In this document: positions 19,451-33,166 of the stretch, in pieces
How the letters are laid out: every line of letters begins with the position of its first letter
How positions within the stretch are numbered: position 1 is the stretch's first letter
DNA from: Ureibacillus sp. FSL W7-1570
GTDB taxonomy: Bacteria > Bacillota > Bacilli > Bacillales_A > Planococcaceae
Reading direction: 5' to 3'
Length of the DNA: 64,000 nucleotides
NCBI RefSeq assembly: GCF_038593265.1
Contig: NZ_CP151979.1
Location: 744,001 to 808,000 of the forward strand
Made by a program: the position numbers and the translations under genes
Notes under the pieces: model-generated
Database searches by the model: none
Seen by the model: only the letters and a program-made list of their open reading frames with translations
Told to the model about the DNA's origin: nothing

Positions 19451-19538
19451 TGCACATCCCGCATAAGGCACTACCAAATCCACACCCTGCGTCCCAAACG
19501 CCCCTATTCTCTTTCCACTTCAAATTGCTTCATTTCCA

Positions 19539-20903
19539 TTACTTTGTCACTTGGACTTCGGGTAAATAATATTCATCTACAAAACTTGTTGTAATATTGC
19601 CTTTAATAAATTCTTTGTGGCTGGCAATTTTTAATAACATCGGAATATTGGTTTTGATTCCTTCCACTTTGTACTGTTTTAATGCCTTCACTAAACGTTT
19701 GCATGCCTGTTCCCGCGTTTCGCCGTAGCAAATCAGCTTTCCAATCATCGGATCATAGAACGGGGTCACATTGGAACCTGACTCGACGGCGCAGTCATTG
19801 CGGATGCCTTCCCCTTCAGGCAATTCCAAAACCGAAATCGCTCCTGGAGAAGGATAAAATGTAACCGGATCTTCCGCATAGATTCGCGCTTCAATCGCAT
19901 GCCCTTTGATTTGTAAAGAATCGCGGGAAATTTCTAACGGAAGTCCTTGGGCAATGCGGATTTGCTGTTCAACCAGATCCACGCCGGTGATTTCTTCCGT
20001 CACCGGGTGCTCCACTTGCAAGCGGGTATTCATTTCCAAGAAATAGAAATTCTCTTTCTCATCCACCAGAAACTCAATGGTTCCTGCATTGGTATAGCCG
20101 ATATATTGTGCCGCCCGAACGGCCGCCTCCAGCATCTTTTCACGAGTCGTTTCAGAAAGGGTTGGGGACGGGGCTTCTTCAATGACTTTTTGATTGCGAC
20201 GCTGGATGGAACATTCCCGTTCAAAAAGCGGCACGACGTTCCCATGAACATCGGCTATAATTTGAACTTCCACATGGTGCGGATTTTCGATGTATTTTTC
20301 GATATACATCGTTCCGTCGCCAAAGTAGGATTGTGCCCGCTTTTTATTGCCCTCAAAGGCTTTTGCAAGTTCTTCCTGGTTATGGATTCGCTGCATGCCG
20401 ATGCCACCGCCGCCGCTAGAAGCTTTCAACATTAACGGATAACCGATTTCCTCTGCCACTTTGATCGCTTCTTCCACGCTTTCGATTGCCACATTGACGC
20501 CCTCGATGATCGGCACTCCCGCTTCCTTCATCTTGATTCTCGCTTCCAGCTTGCTTCCCATTGCGGCAATGACTTCATGTTTTGGTCCAATGAAGACAAT
20601 GCCCTCTTCCTCGCAGCGTTTGGCAAAATTCGGATTTTCAGAAAGCAAGCCGTAGCCTGGATGAATGGCATCAACATTCGCCTTTTTCGCCACTTCTATG
20701 ATTTTCTCAATATTTAAGTAGCTTAAGGCAACGGGAGGTTTACCGATTTCATAGGCTTCATCCGCTTCTCTTACGAAAATGGCATCCCGGTCCGCCTCCG
20801 AATACACTGCAACCGTTTGAATGTTCAATTTTTTGCAGGTACGAATCACTCTTCTAGCAATTTCTCCGCGGTTTGCGATTAAAATTTTCTTAAACATCGG
20901 CAT
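19539..20903 (-). CDS. yngH: Biotin carboxylase subunit of acyl-CoA carboxylase (YngH type)
   Basis: This ATP-grasp enzyme of about 454 residues carboxylates biotin on the YngHB carrier using bicarbonate and ATP. It begins with the Rossmann motif KILIANRGEIARRVIRTC. It then has HPGYGLLSENPNFAK, the glycine-rich ATP lid KASSGGGGIGMQ, and EFLVDEKENFYFLEMNTRLQVEHPVTE with metal-binding Glu/Asn and catalytic Arg. An AAGGAG lies just before ATG 20903; the ATG at 20897 (MFKKIL) is equally plausible. Upstream in-frame codons to 20984 overlap the ligase gene and are unlikely. It probably shares a transcript with yngI. Confidence 0.92.
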   Translation of the reverse strand: MPMFKKILIANRGEIARRVIRTCKKLNIQTVAVYSEADRDAIFVREADEAYEIGKPPVALSYLNIEKIIEVAKKANVDAIHPGYGLLSENPNFAKRCEEEGIVFIGPKHEVIAAMGSKLEARIKMKEAGVPIIEGVNVAIESVEEAIKVAEEIGYPLMLKASSGGGGIGMQRIHNQEELAKAFEGNKKRAQSYFGDGTMYIEKYIENPHHVEVQIIADVHGNVVPLFERECSIQRRNQKVIEEAPSPTLSETTREKMLEAAVRAAQYIGYTNAGTIEFLVDEKENFYFLEMNTRLQVEHPVTEEITGVDLVEQQIRIAQGLPLEISRDSLQIKGHAIEARIYAEDPVTFYPSPGAISVLELPEGEGIRNDCAVESGSNVTPFYDPMIGKLICYGETREQACKRLVKALKQYKVEGIKTNIPMLLKIASHKEFIKGNITTSFVDEYYLPEVQVTK

Positions 20904-20980
20904 ACTACTCCTTCCCATACCGTTTAGTGCTTTTTTTGTACAAGTTTTGCAATCGCTCGAAAGAACGCCGATTGCTTTCA

Positions 20981-22618
20981 TCAATGAACCAGTTTTGCAG
21001 TGAATTGCTCCCTCAATTTGAACTTCTGAATTTTACCGGATGCTGTCATTGGATATTGATCCACAAAGAAGATATATCTCGGGATTTTGTGTTTTGAAAT
21101 CTTCCCTTCGCAGAACTCGCGAATTTCTTCGGCGGTTGCCGTTTCGCCTTGTTTCAAGATGATGAAAGCAGCCACTTCTTCCCCGTATTTTTCATCAGGC
21201 ACGCCAACTATCTGCACATCATAGATTTTTGGATTTTTATATAGGAATTCCTCGATCTCCCGCGGATAAATGTTTTCCCCTCCACGGATGATCATATCTT
21301 TCAGGCGGCCTGTAATACGGACATAGCCGTTTTCATCCATCGTGGCCAAATCTCCGGTGTGCAGCCAATTGTCTTCATCAATGGCTTCGCTTGTCGCTTC
21401 CGGATTTTTATAATATCCTTTCATCACGTGGTAACCACGCGTGCAAAGTTCGCCTTGTGTATTTGGCGGCACTTCTTTTCCTGTTGTCGGATCGATGATT
21501 TTCACTTCCACGTTCGGCAAAGCGCGGCCAACAGATCCCACTTTCAACTCAAACGGATCATCTGTGCGCGTTTGCGTAATCACCGGGGAAGATTCCGTCT
21601 GTCCGTAGCAAATCGTAATATCTTTCATATTCATTTTTTGGATGACGGATTTCATGAGCTCTTCCGGACAGTTGGAACCGGCCATGACTCCGGTACGCAA
21701 AGTGGATAAATCGAATTCATCAAAATTCGGCAAGTTCAATTCGCTGATGAACATGGTCGGTACGCCATGAAGAGCTGTACATTTTTCTTTTTCCACCGTT
21801 TTTAATACTTCCACCGGGTTGTATTCCTGAATCGGTACCATTGTACCGCCGGCAGAAACGATGGCCATCGTACCAATCACACATCCGAAACAGTGGAAGA
21901 ATGGAACAGGGATGCATAGGCGGTCTTCATGCGTCAATTTCATGCATTCGGCAATGTTGATAGCATTGTTGACGATGTTGTAGTGTGTCAACATGACGCC
22001 TTTCGGAAAGCCTGTTGTTCCGGAAGTGTACTGCAAGTTGATGACATCATCATAATGAAGTGCAGCTTTTCTTTTATCCAATTCTTCATCCGATACTTGT
22101 TCCGCCAATTTAATGACATCATTCCAGTTGTAAACGCCATCGAATTGTTTTTCGCTGATAATGATGACATTTTTTAACATCGGCAAACGTTTTGATTTCA
22201 GTTCGCCAGGTTTACATGTTTTTAACTCTGGGCAGATTTCGTATACTGTATCGATGAAGCGATGGTCTTTGTATTGTTCAATCAGGATCAGTGTTTGGGA
22301 ATCGGATTGTTTCAATAAATATTCCAATTCCGCAGTACGGTAGTTCGTATTCACTGTCACGAGCGGTGCCCCCATTTTTCCAGTGGCAAATTGAAGTGCC
22401 ACCCATTCAGGCACATTCGTTGTCCAAACGGCGATATGGTCTCCCTTTTGGATGCCAAGAGCCATCAATGCTTTCGCCACTTGATCGGACCACGCATTAA
22501 ATTCCTGGTATGTCAGCCTCAAATTGCGGTCGGAATAGACTACCGCTTCCTTGTTTGGATATTTTTCCGCTTGCTCCTCCAATAATTGACCGATAGTTTT
22601 ATAAACGAGATCAGCCAT
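20981..22618 (-). CDS. yngI: AMP-binding acyl-CoA synthetase (YngI type)
   Basis: This is a 545-residue ANL-superfamily ligase that activates a carboxylic acid to its CoA thioester with ATP. It has the P-loop YTSGTTGFPKGV near residue 185, the A5 motif CYGQTESSPV, the hinge TGDLATMDENGYVRITGRLKDMIIRGGENIYP, and a C-terminal Lys in ASGKIQKFKL. In this cluster a short branched acid such as isovalerate, or acetoacetate, is a reasonable substrate, but specificity is inference. It lies 23 bases after yngJ. Confidence 0.91.
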   Translation of the reverse strand: MADLVYKTIGQLLEEQAEKYPNKEAVVYSDRNLRLTYQEFNAWSDQVAKALMALGIQKGDHIAVWTTNVPEWVALQFATGKMGAPLVTVNTNYRTAELEYLLKQSDSQTLILIEQYKDHRFIDTVYEICPELKTCKPGELKSKRLPMLKNVIIISEKQFDGVYNWNDVIKLAEQVSDEELDKRKAALHYDDVINLQYTSGTTGFPKGVMLTHYNIVNNAINIAECMKLTHEDRLCIPVPFFHCFGCVIGTMAIVSAGGTMVPIQEYNPVEVLKTVEKEKCTALHGVPTMFISELNLPNFDEFDLSTLRTGVMAGSNCPEELMKSVIQKMNMKDITICYGQTESSPVITQTRTDDPFELKVGSVGRALPNVEVKIIDPTTGKEVPPNTQGELCTRGYHVMKGYYKNPEATSEAIDEDNWLHTGDLATMDENGYVRITGRLKDMIIRGGENIYPREIEEFLYKNPKIYDVQIVGVPDEKYGEEVAAFIILKQGETATAEEIREFCEGKISKHKIPRYIFFVDQYPMTASGKIQKFKLREQFTAKLVH

Positions 22619-22641
22619 TCCATTCCTCCTTTATATCCTTA

Positions 22642-23784
22642 TTAGCACCCAATTAATCTTGAAATCACAAGGCGTTGAACTTCGGAAGTACCTTCACCAA
22701 TTTCCATCAGTTTGATGTCCCGTAAATGTCTTTCCACATCGTACTCTTTCATGTAACCGTAACCGCCATGAATTTGAATGGCCTGATTACATACTCTGAA
22801 GCCCATTTCCGATGCGAAAAGTTTCGCAAATGCCGCCTCCTTTCCGAAAGGTTTATTGTTGTCTTTCAGCCACGCAGCTTTATATACCATGTTGCGGGCC
22901 AATTCTATTTCCATGGCCATATCAGCCAATTTGAACTGAATAGCCTGGAATTTGGAAATCGGTTGTCCAAACTGATATCTTTCTTTTGCATATTTCAACG
23001 CTTTTTCATAAGCGGCTTGCGCAATCCCTACCGATAAGGCGGCGATGGAAATCCGTCCGCCGTCCAACGTTTTCAGGAACTGGCTGTATCCACGTTTCGG
23101 GTCGCCCAATACATTTTCTTTTGGCACGCGGACATTTTCCAAAACAATTTCACAAGTGTTGGAAGCACGTACCCCCATTTTGTCGTAATCGCAACGGATG
23201 GTTACCCCTTCAGCATCAGTCGGAACGATGAAGGACGTGATGATTTTCTTTCCGTCTTCCCTTTCTCCGGTAACCGCGGTTACAATCACTTGTCTTGCGT
23301 ATCCGGCATTTGTAATGAAACATTTTTCGCCGTTGATGATGTATTCATCGCCCACCAGTTCAGCTTTTGTTCTTGTTCCACCGGCGTCTGAACCTGCATT
23401 CGGCTCTGTCAACCCGAATGAACCGAGAGCTTCTCCTTTGGCCATCGGAACGAGCCATTTTTGTTTTTGCTCCTCTGTTCCGAAATAATAGATTGGTGAA
23501 GCGCCCAAACTGATGGCCGCTGCATAGCTGAGCCCAGTGCCGCCACAGGCTTTTCCGATTTCTTCGACGGCAATGACATAGGAAATCGTATCTCCACCTG
23601 AACCTCCGTATTCTTCAGGAAACGGAATCCCCAGAAGTCCAAGCTCCCCCATTTTTTTGAACGTTTCGATTGGGAATGTGGAGTTTTCATCATGTTCTCT
23701 TGCATAAGGTTTAATTTCCTGTTCTGCAAAATCTCTTACCATTTCTTGAATCATCAATTGTTCCTTTGTTAGTTCAAAATTCAT
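22642..23784 (-). CDS. yngJ: Acyl-CoA dehydrogenase, probable isovaleryl-CoA dehydrogenase (YngJ type)
   Basis: This is an FAD enzyme of about 380 residues that would oxidise isovaleryl-CoA to 3-methylcrotonyl-CoA. Family motifs are GSFGLTEPNAGSDAGGT, CFITNAGYA and FGQPISKFQAIQFKLADM. GGYGYMKEYDVERHLRDIKLMEIGEGTSEVQ follows in the C-terminal half; the short-chain catalytic Glu would be the one in EIGEGTSE. The ATG at 23784 has AGGGGGA seven bases upstream. It begins the catabolic operon directly after the TetR gene, with a perfect palindrome in the 30-base junction. Confidence 0.9.
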   Translation of the reverse strand: MNFELTKEQLMIQEMVRDFAEQEIKPYAREHDENSTFPIETFKKMGELGLLGIPFPEEYGGSGGDTISYVIAVEEIGKACGGTGLSYAAAISLGASPIYYFGTEEQKQKWLVPMAKGEALGSFGLTEPNAGSDAGGTRTKAELVGDEYIINGEKCFITNAGYARQVIVTAVTGEREDGKKIITSFIVPTDAEGVTIRCDYDKMGVRASNTCEIVLENVRVPKENVLGDPKRGYSQFLKTLDGGRISIAALSVGIAQAAYEKALKYAKERYQFGQPISKFQAIQFKLADMAMEIELARNMVYKAAWLKDNNKPFGKEAAFAKLFASEMGFRVCNQAIQIHGGYGYMKEYDVERHLRDIKLMEIGEGTSEVQRLVISRLIGC

Positions 23785-23805
23785 GAACATTTCCCCCTAT
23801 CATAA

Positions 23806-23823
23806 AAACCGACTAGTCGGTTT
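23806..23823. promoter_or_regulatory. Perfect 18-bp palindrome, probable TetR operator
   Basis: AAACCGACTAGTCGGTTT reads the same on both strands. It overlaps the TAG stop of the TetR gene and lies about 22 bases upstream of the yngJ start. Size and form fit a TetR-family operator; I saw no second copy in the window. Confidence 0.68.
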
Positions 23824-24454
23824 GTTTTTGACCAACAGGTGCCAGTAACTGCCCCAATTGTTCCGCCTCTTGTAAACCTTGCTCTGTCACGATGGAGCGA
23901 ATAATCATATCTTTGAAAATGGCTGTAATTTCTTCCATTGTCAGCGGACCGTCCTGCTTGAACCATTTGTATGTCCAATTGACCATTCCAATCATCGCCA
24001 TCGTAACAATGTTGGTCGGCAATTCTTTGCGGAAGTCGCCGCTTTCCTGCCCTTCGGCGATGACCTTTTCAAGCAATTTCCGGTAGCGGTCCCTTTTCTC
24101 GTTGATGATTTGCTTAAATTCATCATTCAAATAGTTGCTTTCTTCATAAAATACGGTGATGTAGGGCTTATACATGTCGAACACCTTGATGAATGAGTGC
24201 AAAATTGCCGCAAGTCTTGAGATGGGCGTTTGATTTTCAGCGTAGGAATGTTCCGCTTTTTCAATCACATAGGATATAAAGACATCATGGATTTCATATA
24301 AAAGTTCATCTTTGGATTTGTAATTGTGATAAAAACCGCCTTTGGACGTGCCTGCTTCCGACACGATTTTGTCGACGGTGACTCCGTGATAACCATGTTG
24401 CTGAAATAAGTGCAGCGATGTTTCCAGGATCCGTTCTTTCAATGGTTTTTTCAT
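23813..24454 (-). CDS. TetR/AcrR-family regulator of the leucine/acyl-CoA cluster
   Basis: The protein is 213 residues. The N-terminal helix-turn-helix runs from KERILETSLHLFQQHGYHGVTVDKIVSEAGTSKGGFYHNYKSKDELL. The C-terminal ligand domain (YITVFYEESNYLNDEFKQII onward) resembles acyl-CoA-sensing TetR proteins such as FadR. It lies between the CoA transferase genes and yngJ on the same strand. The likely job is repression of this cluster until an acyl-CoA intermediate accumulates; this is inference from context and the adjacent palindrome. The gene's last codons are part of that palindrome. Confidence 0.87.
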   Translation of the reverse strand: MKKPLKERILETSLHLFQQHGYHGVTVDKIVSEAGTSKGGFYHNYKSKDELLYEIHDVFISYVIEKAEHSYAENQTPISRLAAILHSFIKVFDMYKPYITVFYEESNYLNDEFKQIINEKRDRYRKLLEKVIAEGQESGDFRKELPTNIVTMAMIGMVNWTYKWFKQDGPLTMEEITAIFKDMIIRSIVTEQGLQEAEQLGQLLAPVGQKQTD

Positions 24455-24566
24455 TTTTTACCGCCTTTCGGTATCACGCATTAAACATAATTGGACGTTA
24501 GTAGAAATATATTTATTTTTCTAGCATTTTATGACATAAATCAAATAATTTTTGAGTATGAAATTT

Positions 24567-25220
24567 TTACCATTCTATTAAATTCGGCGAAATGCTATAA
24601 TCCGCTTCTGTTTTGCTTTTTAATTCTTCCAATGTGATATCCTTTGATTTTTCTATTAAGACCATTCCATCTTCTGTAAAATCAAACACAGCCAATTCTG
24701 TGATCAAGCGGTCAACCACGCCCTGTCCTGTCAGAGGCAACGTGCACTCTTTCCGAACTTTCGGCTCCCCTTTTTTCGATAAATGCTCCATAATGACAAC
24801 GACGCGTTTCGCTCCTTGAACCAAATCCATCGCGCCACCCATGCCTTTGACCATTTTTCCCGGGATCATCCAGTTGGCCAAATCGCCTTTTTCAGAAACT
24901 TCCATTCCGCCTAAAATGGCCAAATCGATATGTCCTCCACGAATCATGGCAAAGGATTCTGCACTGTCAAAAAATACGGCTCCTTTCACTGCCGTTACCG
25001 TCTCTTTGCCGGCATTGATCAAATCCGCATCCACTTCTTCTTCCGTCGGATATGGCCCGATTCCCAGCAACCCGTTTTCGGACTGCAACAACACTTGATA
25101 ATTTTTTGGGATTTCATTGGCAACGAGCGTTGGCATGCCGATTCCCAAATTGACATACATGCCGTCTTTGATTTCCTTTACGGCCCGCTTGACGATTTTC
25201 TCTCTGGTCGTGAGCGTCAT
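24567..25220 (-). CDS. scoB: 3-oxoacid CoA-transferase subunit B
   Basis: This is the 217-residue beta subunit of a succinyl-CoA:acetoacetate-type CoA transferase. The catalytic glutamate is in [41 protein letters not shown] and the C-terminal [21 protein letters not shown] match the family. It would convert acetoacetate from the HMG-CoA lyase to acetoacetyl-CoA. The start overlaps the scoA stop by four bases, so the subunits are coupled. Confidence 0.92.
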   Translation of the reverse strand: MTLTTREKIVKRAVKEIKDGMYVNLGIGMPTLVANEIPKNYQVLLQSENGLLGIGPYPTEEEVDADLINAGKETVTAVKGAVFFDSAESFAMIRGGHIDLAILGGMEVSEKGDLANWMIPGKMVKGMGGAMDLVQGAKRVVVIMEHLSKKGEPKVRKECTLPLTGQGVVDRLITELAVFDFTEDGMVLIEKSKDITLEELKSKTEADYSISPNLIEW

Positions 25221-25930
25221 CCTTGTTGAACCTCCTCTCTTATGCGCGTCGTCTTTCTCTCGATCCGTTTTTCGTAATGATCGCCAACCAGGATGCGTTG
25301 AACGTAGATGCTTGGCGTATGGATTTGATCCGGATCCAATTCACCCACTTCAACCAGCTCTTCCACTTCGGCAATGGTGATTTTTCCTGCCATCGCAGCC
25401 AACGGATTAAAGTTTCTTGCCGTTTTTCGATAAACGAGGTTTCCTAATTTATCGCCTTTCCATGCCTTTACAAAAGCGAAATCGCCAACGATGGCCCTTT
25501 CCTCAATGTATGTTTTCCCATCGAATACTTTTGTCGGCTTTCCTTCCGCAATTGGCGTTCCGACACCGGTTGCCGTATAGAATGCCGGAATTCCTGCGCC
25601 GCCTGCCCGGATTCTCTCAGCGAGCGTTCCTTGAGGTGTCAGTTCGACCTCGATTTCACCATTTAAAAACTGCTGTTCAAAAGTTTTGTTCTCACCTACA
25701 TAGGATGCGATGATTTTTGAAATCTGTTTGTTGGCTAGTAGCAAGCCTAATCCCCAATCATCTACGCCGCAGTTGTTGCTGACAACCGTTAAATTTTTTG
25801 TCCCTTTTCGCAAAATCGCATCGATCGCTTTTTCAGGGATACCGCATAATCCGAAACCGCCGACGATGATCGTATCCCCATCCTTCAATTCTGCAATGGC
25901 TTCATCGAAGGATGTAAATACCTTTGACAT
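25217..25930 (-). CDS. scoA: 3-oxoacid CoA-transferase subunit A
   Basis: This is the alpha subunit, about 237 residues. The CoA-binding [13 protein letters not shown] motif is near residue 27. [17 protein letters not shown] and [23 protein letters not shown] are also present. The ATG at 25930 lies 9 bases after GGAGG; the frame is open to 25960 but the upstream part contains the ribosome site itself. It is the first gene of the scoAB pair, and the cluster's promoter should lie in 25931-26150. Confidence 0.92.
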   Translation of the reverse strand: MSKVFTSFDEAIAELKDGDTIIVGGFGLCGIPEKAIDAILRKGTKNLTVVSNNCGVDDWGLGLLLANKQISKIIASYVGENKTFEQQFLNGEIEVELTPQGTLAERIRAGGAGIPAFYTATGVGTPIAEGKPTKVFDGKTYIEERAIVGDFAFVKAWKGDKLGNLVYRKTARNFNPLAAMAGKITIAEVEELVEVGELDPDQIHTPSIYVQRILVGDHYEKRIERKTTRIREEVQQG

Positions 25931-26152
25931 GCTGCAACGCCTCCTTTTCCTTTCAAGCAAATAGCGTATCCATTCTTTTATATGTGGGAAAAACTATTTT
26001 TATACTAATGTTTCATCGAAAAAATAGATTTTAACATTTCAATACGCTATCTCGAAAGGTGAAAATTTTAATGCGTTCAATGCATTATTTTCTCTTTTAT
26101 ACATATTACCTTATTTTTGTCGTTATAATAAAGAATTTTTTACTTACAAAAT

Positions 26153-26200
26153 AAAAAAAAACGGCCAACCGGAAAATAATTTTATTCCAGTTGGCCGATG
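26153..26200 (-). terminator. Terminator of dfrA
   Basis: On the minus strand, CGGCCAAC and GTTGGCCG arms with inner GGAATAAAATTATTTTCC pairing are followed by a run of T (at least nine). It also insulates the scoAB promoter from dfrA readthrough. Confidence 0.92.
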
Positions 26201-26280
26201 GGCGTATTTTTTTGGACGGATGATTGATAGAGTTCCAGTAGAAAATGAACTAACATTGCTTATCCAAAGACATTTTAAAA

Positions 26281-26760
26281 TTAACTTTTTCTCTCATAAA
26301 CGACGTATTGATACGTAAATCCTTCTGTTCCCTTATAAACTTCGCTGGCTGACACCGCTTTCCATTCCTCCCCGTATTCCGGGAAGTATGTGTCCCCTTC
26401 AAATGCATGGTCGATATGCGTGATATATAACCGGTCAGCCATCGGAAGCGCCAATTTAAATATTTGTTCGCCACCAATCACCATAATTTCTTCGGCATCG
26501 CCTGCCAGTTTCAAGGCTTCCTCGAAACTGGATGCCACTTCAATCCCTTCATGATGGTAATCTTTGTTTTTGGTGATGACGATATTTCTTCTCCCAGGCA
26601 GAGGACGTCCAATGGATTCGAAGGTTTTTCTGCCCATGATGAGGGGTTTTCCCATCGTCGTTTCCTTGAAATATTTTAAATCTCCTGGCAAATGCCATGG
26701 CATCTGATTTTTATAACCGATTACTCGATTGTTGTCGTGGGCTACGATTAATGAAATCAT
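26281..26760 (-). CDS. dfrA: Dihydrofolate reductase
   Basis: The enzyme reduces dihydrofolate to tetrahydrofolate with NADPH, regenerating the cofactor consumed by thymidylate synthase. The 159 residues include ISLIVAHDNNRVIGYKNQMPWHLPGDLKYFK with the catalytic acidic Asp, the NADPH-binding GRKTFESIGRPLPGR and VIGGEQIFKLALP. AGGAGAGAG precedes the ATG. In B. subtilis dfrA directly neighbours thyB; here a complete rRNA operon lies between dfrA and thyA. Confidence 0.95.
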   Translation of the reverse strand: MISLIVAHDNNRVIGYKNQMPWHLPGDLKYFKETTMGKPLIMGRKTFESIGRPLPGRRNIVITKNKDYHHEGIEVASSFEEALKLAGDAEEIMVIGGEQIFKLALPMADRLYITHIDHAFEGDTYFPEYGEEWKAVSASEVYKGTEGFTYQYVVYERKS

Positions 26761-27234
26761 ATTCTCTCTCCTATGTATTTTTTATATTTCTATTTTACCT
26801 TGCTTCATTGCCTCATAAACAGGAACATCTAAATCTTAGCAAGGTTTCGCCAATTGAAGCATTTCCACCTCAGTATTAGTTGAACGGTTTGGATATTTTG
26901 CAAAAATTTACGGGCATTTCAAGCCTTCTTAAAATTAATAGTGCTTCCTTTACAAAACCTGATACTTATTTTATTTCATCTTGGGGATTTAGGGAATATA
27001 TTTTGGGGTTATATTATTTTTCTTTGGAAAAATCATAATCCAATTGATATAAGCTTTGCCAAAAAGGGAGGGCAGATTTAAAGATTATATATCTTCTAAA
27101 TATTCTATTGTTATCAAGAAAGACTTTCTGTCTTCGGATGTAAGGAATTTTAGTTTTAATTAATAAGACATAGAAAAACTTTTGTATCCTCAAAATATCA
27201 ATATTGAATAAAATCGATTTCTGTCTCCTTATCA
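26761..27234. other. AT-rich spacer without a recognisable gene
   Basis: No frame here has both a ribosome site and a recognisable sequence. The right part (about 27110-27140) contains an AGAC/GTCT hairpin with a following T-rich stretch on the minus strand, like those between the 5S-like copies further right, so decay of the same repeat may extend this far. Confidence 0.5.
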
Positions 27235-27300
27235 AGAAATGAATAGACTTTCGGTCTTTATCAGTATGGAAATTAAATATCAACATGAAAAAGCCATTAA

Positions 27301-27381
27301 CGATGTCCTACTCTCGCGGAGGGCCCCCCAACTACCATCGGCGCGAACTCCGAAGCACGTTGACCGGCTACTCTCGTCAGC
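27301..27381 (-). pseudogene. 5S rRNA-like degenerate copy 1
   Basis: The minus-strand block from GCGCCGATGGTAGTTGGGGG to GCGAGAGTAGGA matches the 3-prime half of the 5S gene at 28081-28196. The 5-prime half is shortened and diverged (GGTCA and CGGAGTT remain in order). It is about 81 bases against 116 for the intact gene. Confidence 0.75.
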
Positions 27382-27538
27382 TTTGGTAGTCTGGTGTTTA
27401 TGGGACTCGATTAATCCGTTTTGTGATTTTCTTGTATCCACCATATACCAACTATTTGTGTGAATTAAATTCATCTTCCTGTTAAAAATAGACTTTCTGT
27501 CTTTGTCTATGTGGAATTTCAATATGAAAAAATATTAA

Positions 27539-27619
27539 CGACGTCCTACTCTCGCGGAGGGACCCCCAACTACCATCGGCGCGAACTCCGAAGCACGTTG
27601 ACCGGCTACTCTCGTCAGC
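27539..27619 (-). pseudogene. 5S rRNA-like degenerate copy 2
   Basis: Same structure as copy 1, one repeat period away. The terminal bases TGACG and CGTCG can still pair as a short remnant of 5S helix I. Confidence 0.75.
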
Positions 27620-27779
27620 TTTGGTGATCTGGTGTTTATAGGACTCGATTAATCCGTTTTGTGATTTTCTTGTATCTACCAAATACCAGCTATTTGTATG
27701 AATTAAATTCATCTTCCTGTTAAAAATAGACTTTTCTGTCTTTGTCTGTGTGGAATTTCAATATGAAAAATACTTTAGA

Positions 27780-27859
27780 GACATCCTACTCTCGCAGACG
27801 GCCCCCCAACTACCATCGGCGCGAACTCCGAAGTACGTTGACCGGCTACTCTCGTCAGC
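27780..27859 (-). pseudogene. 5S rRNA-like degenerate copy 3
   Basis: The same 5S-like block is closest to the true 5S gene. Here it is preceded on the minus strand by a GC-rich stretch (27862-28010) not present before copies 1 and 2. Confidence 0.72.
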
Positions 27860-28043
27860 TTCGGCGGTCCGATGCTCACGTACCCGACGCTTGCGCTCCG
27901 GTTCCTCGCTTCCTTGATCTTCTTGGTCCCCGTGCTTCTCGTCTGCTTCTAATCGGTTTGCCGCTTCACTTTTTGGTTCCTGCTTCTGTATCGCGCCGAG
28001 CTGACCTCCGGTCTTTGGTAGTTGGGGGCTTAATTTTGGGCAA
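27860..28043. other. GC-rich linker between 5S terminator and 5S-like array
   Basis: This spacer is markedly richer in G+C than the AT-rich spacers of the tandem units. An open frame crosses it on the minus strand into copy 3, but it reads through the 5S-like block and shows no ribosome site or protein signature, so I do not call a gene. Confidence 0.45.
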
Positions 28044-28077
28044 TAAAAAAACACCACTGCTAAAGTGGTGCTTTTTT
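28044..28077 (-). terminator. Terminator of the rRNA operon
   Basis: On the minus strand, CACCACTTT and GCAGTGGTG-type arms are flanked by an A run and followed by seven T, immediately after the 5S 3-prime end. Confidence 0.92.
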
Positions 28078-28080
28078 GCG

Positions 28081-28196
28081 AAGCGACGTCCTACTCTCGC
28101 AGGGGGAAGCCCCCAACTACCATCGGCGCTAAAGAGCTTAACTTCCGTGTTCGGTATGGGAACGGGTGTGACCTCTTTGCCATCGTCACTTCACCA
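28081..28196 (-). rRNA. rrf: 5S ribosomal RNA
   Basis: The minus strand shows the Bacillus 5S core: GAGGTCACACCCGTTCCCAT, then CGAACACGGAAGTTAAGCTC and GCGCCGATGGTAGTTGGGGG. The ends GGTGAAGTGACG and CGTCGCTTCGC pair as helix I. Boundaries are estimated to a few bases. Confidence 0.95.
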
Positions 28197-28255
28197 TATT
28201 TAGTTGAGAGGTTGTTCTCTCAAAACTGGATAACGGCATTGAAAGCTTTTCTTTT

Positions 28256-32929
<4,674 letters not shown>

Positions 32930-33138
32930 GAAAATTTGATTAGCTCAAACTTTTGTCCGTATCCAATCCGTCGACGAGGGTCAACGAATTGGAAAATTTA
33001 TATCATTAACGTTTCGGTGTTCAGTTTTCAAGGTTCATTTTTACAACAGCTATAATATTTTATATATTTTCTATTTTGTTGTCAACTATTTTTATGCTAT
33101 TAACAAAAATAAAAACCCTCTATTAAAGCTGGTATTTT

Positions 33139-33166
33139 ATTATACTAACTTCAGCTAAAATGTCAA
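33139..33166 (-). promoter_or_regulatory. rRNA operon promoter (P1-like)
   Basis: On the minus strand, TTGACA (33161-33166) and TATAAT (33139-33144) are separated by 16 bases, about 210 bases upstream of 16S. A second TTGACA at 33080-33085 with an AT-rich -10 region suggests a tandem P2, as in Bacillus rrn operons. Confidence 0.8.

Larger units (their letters stand above)
27235..27775 (-). repeat. 238-bp direct tandem repeat carrying 5S-like sequence
   Basis: Two nearly identical units start at about 27297 and 27535 (period 238). Each holds a 5S-like block, an AT-rich spacer and, at its right end, an AGAC/GTCT hairpin with a T tract on the minus strand (near 27489 and 27728). Another hairpin of this type is at about 27246. 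Differences between units are scattered single bases. Confidence 0.88.

Noticed and set aside
18764-19569. Several 150-260-codon frames on both strands over array B
   Set aside because: Same reason: a 42-bp period divisible by three. Four or more overlapping frames cannot all be genes, and none has a start signal.
27758-28057. 99-codon minus-strand frame beside the 5S gene
   Set aside because: It reads through the rRNA terminator and a 5S-like copy; a protein is not credible even though the linker is GC-rich.
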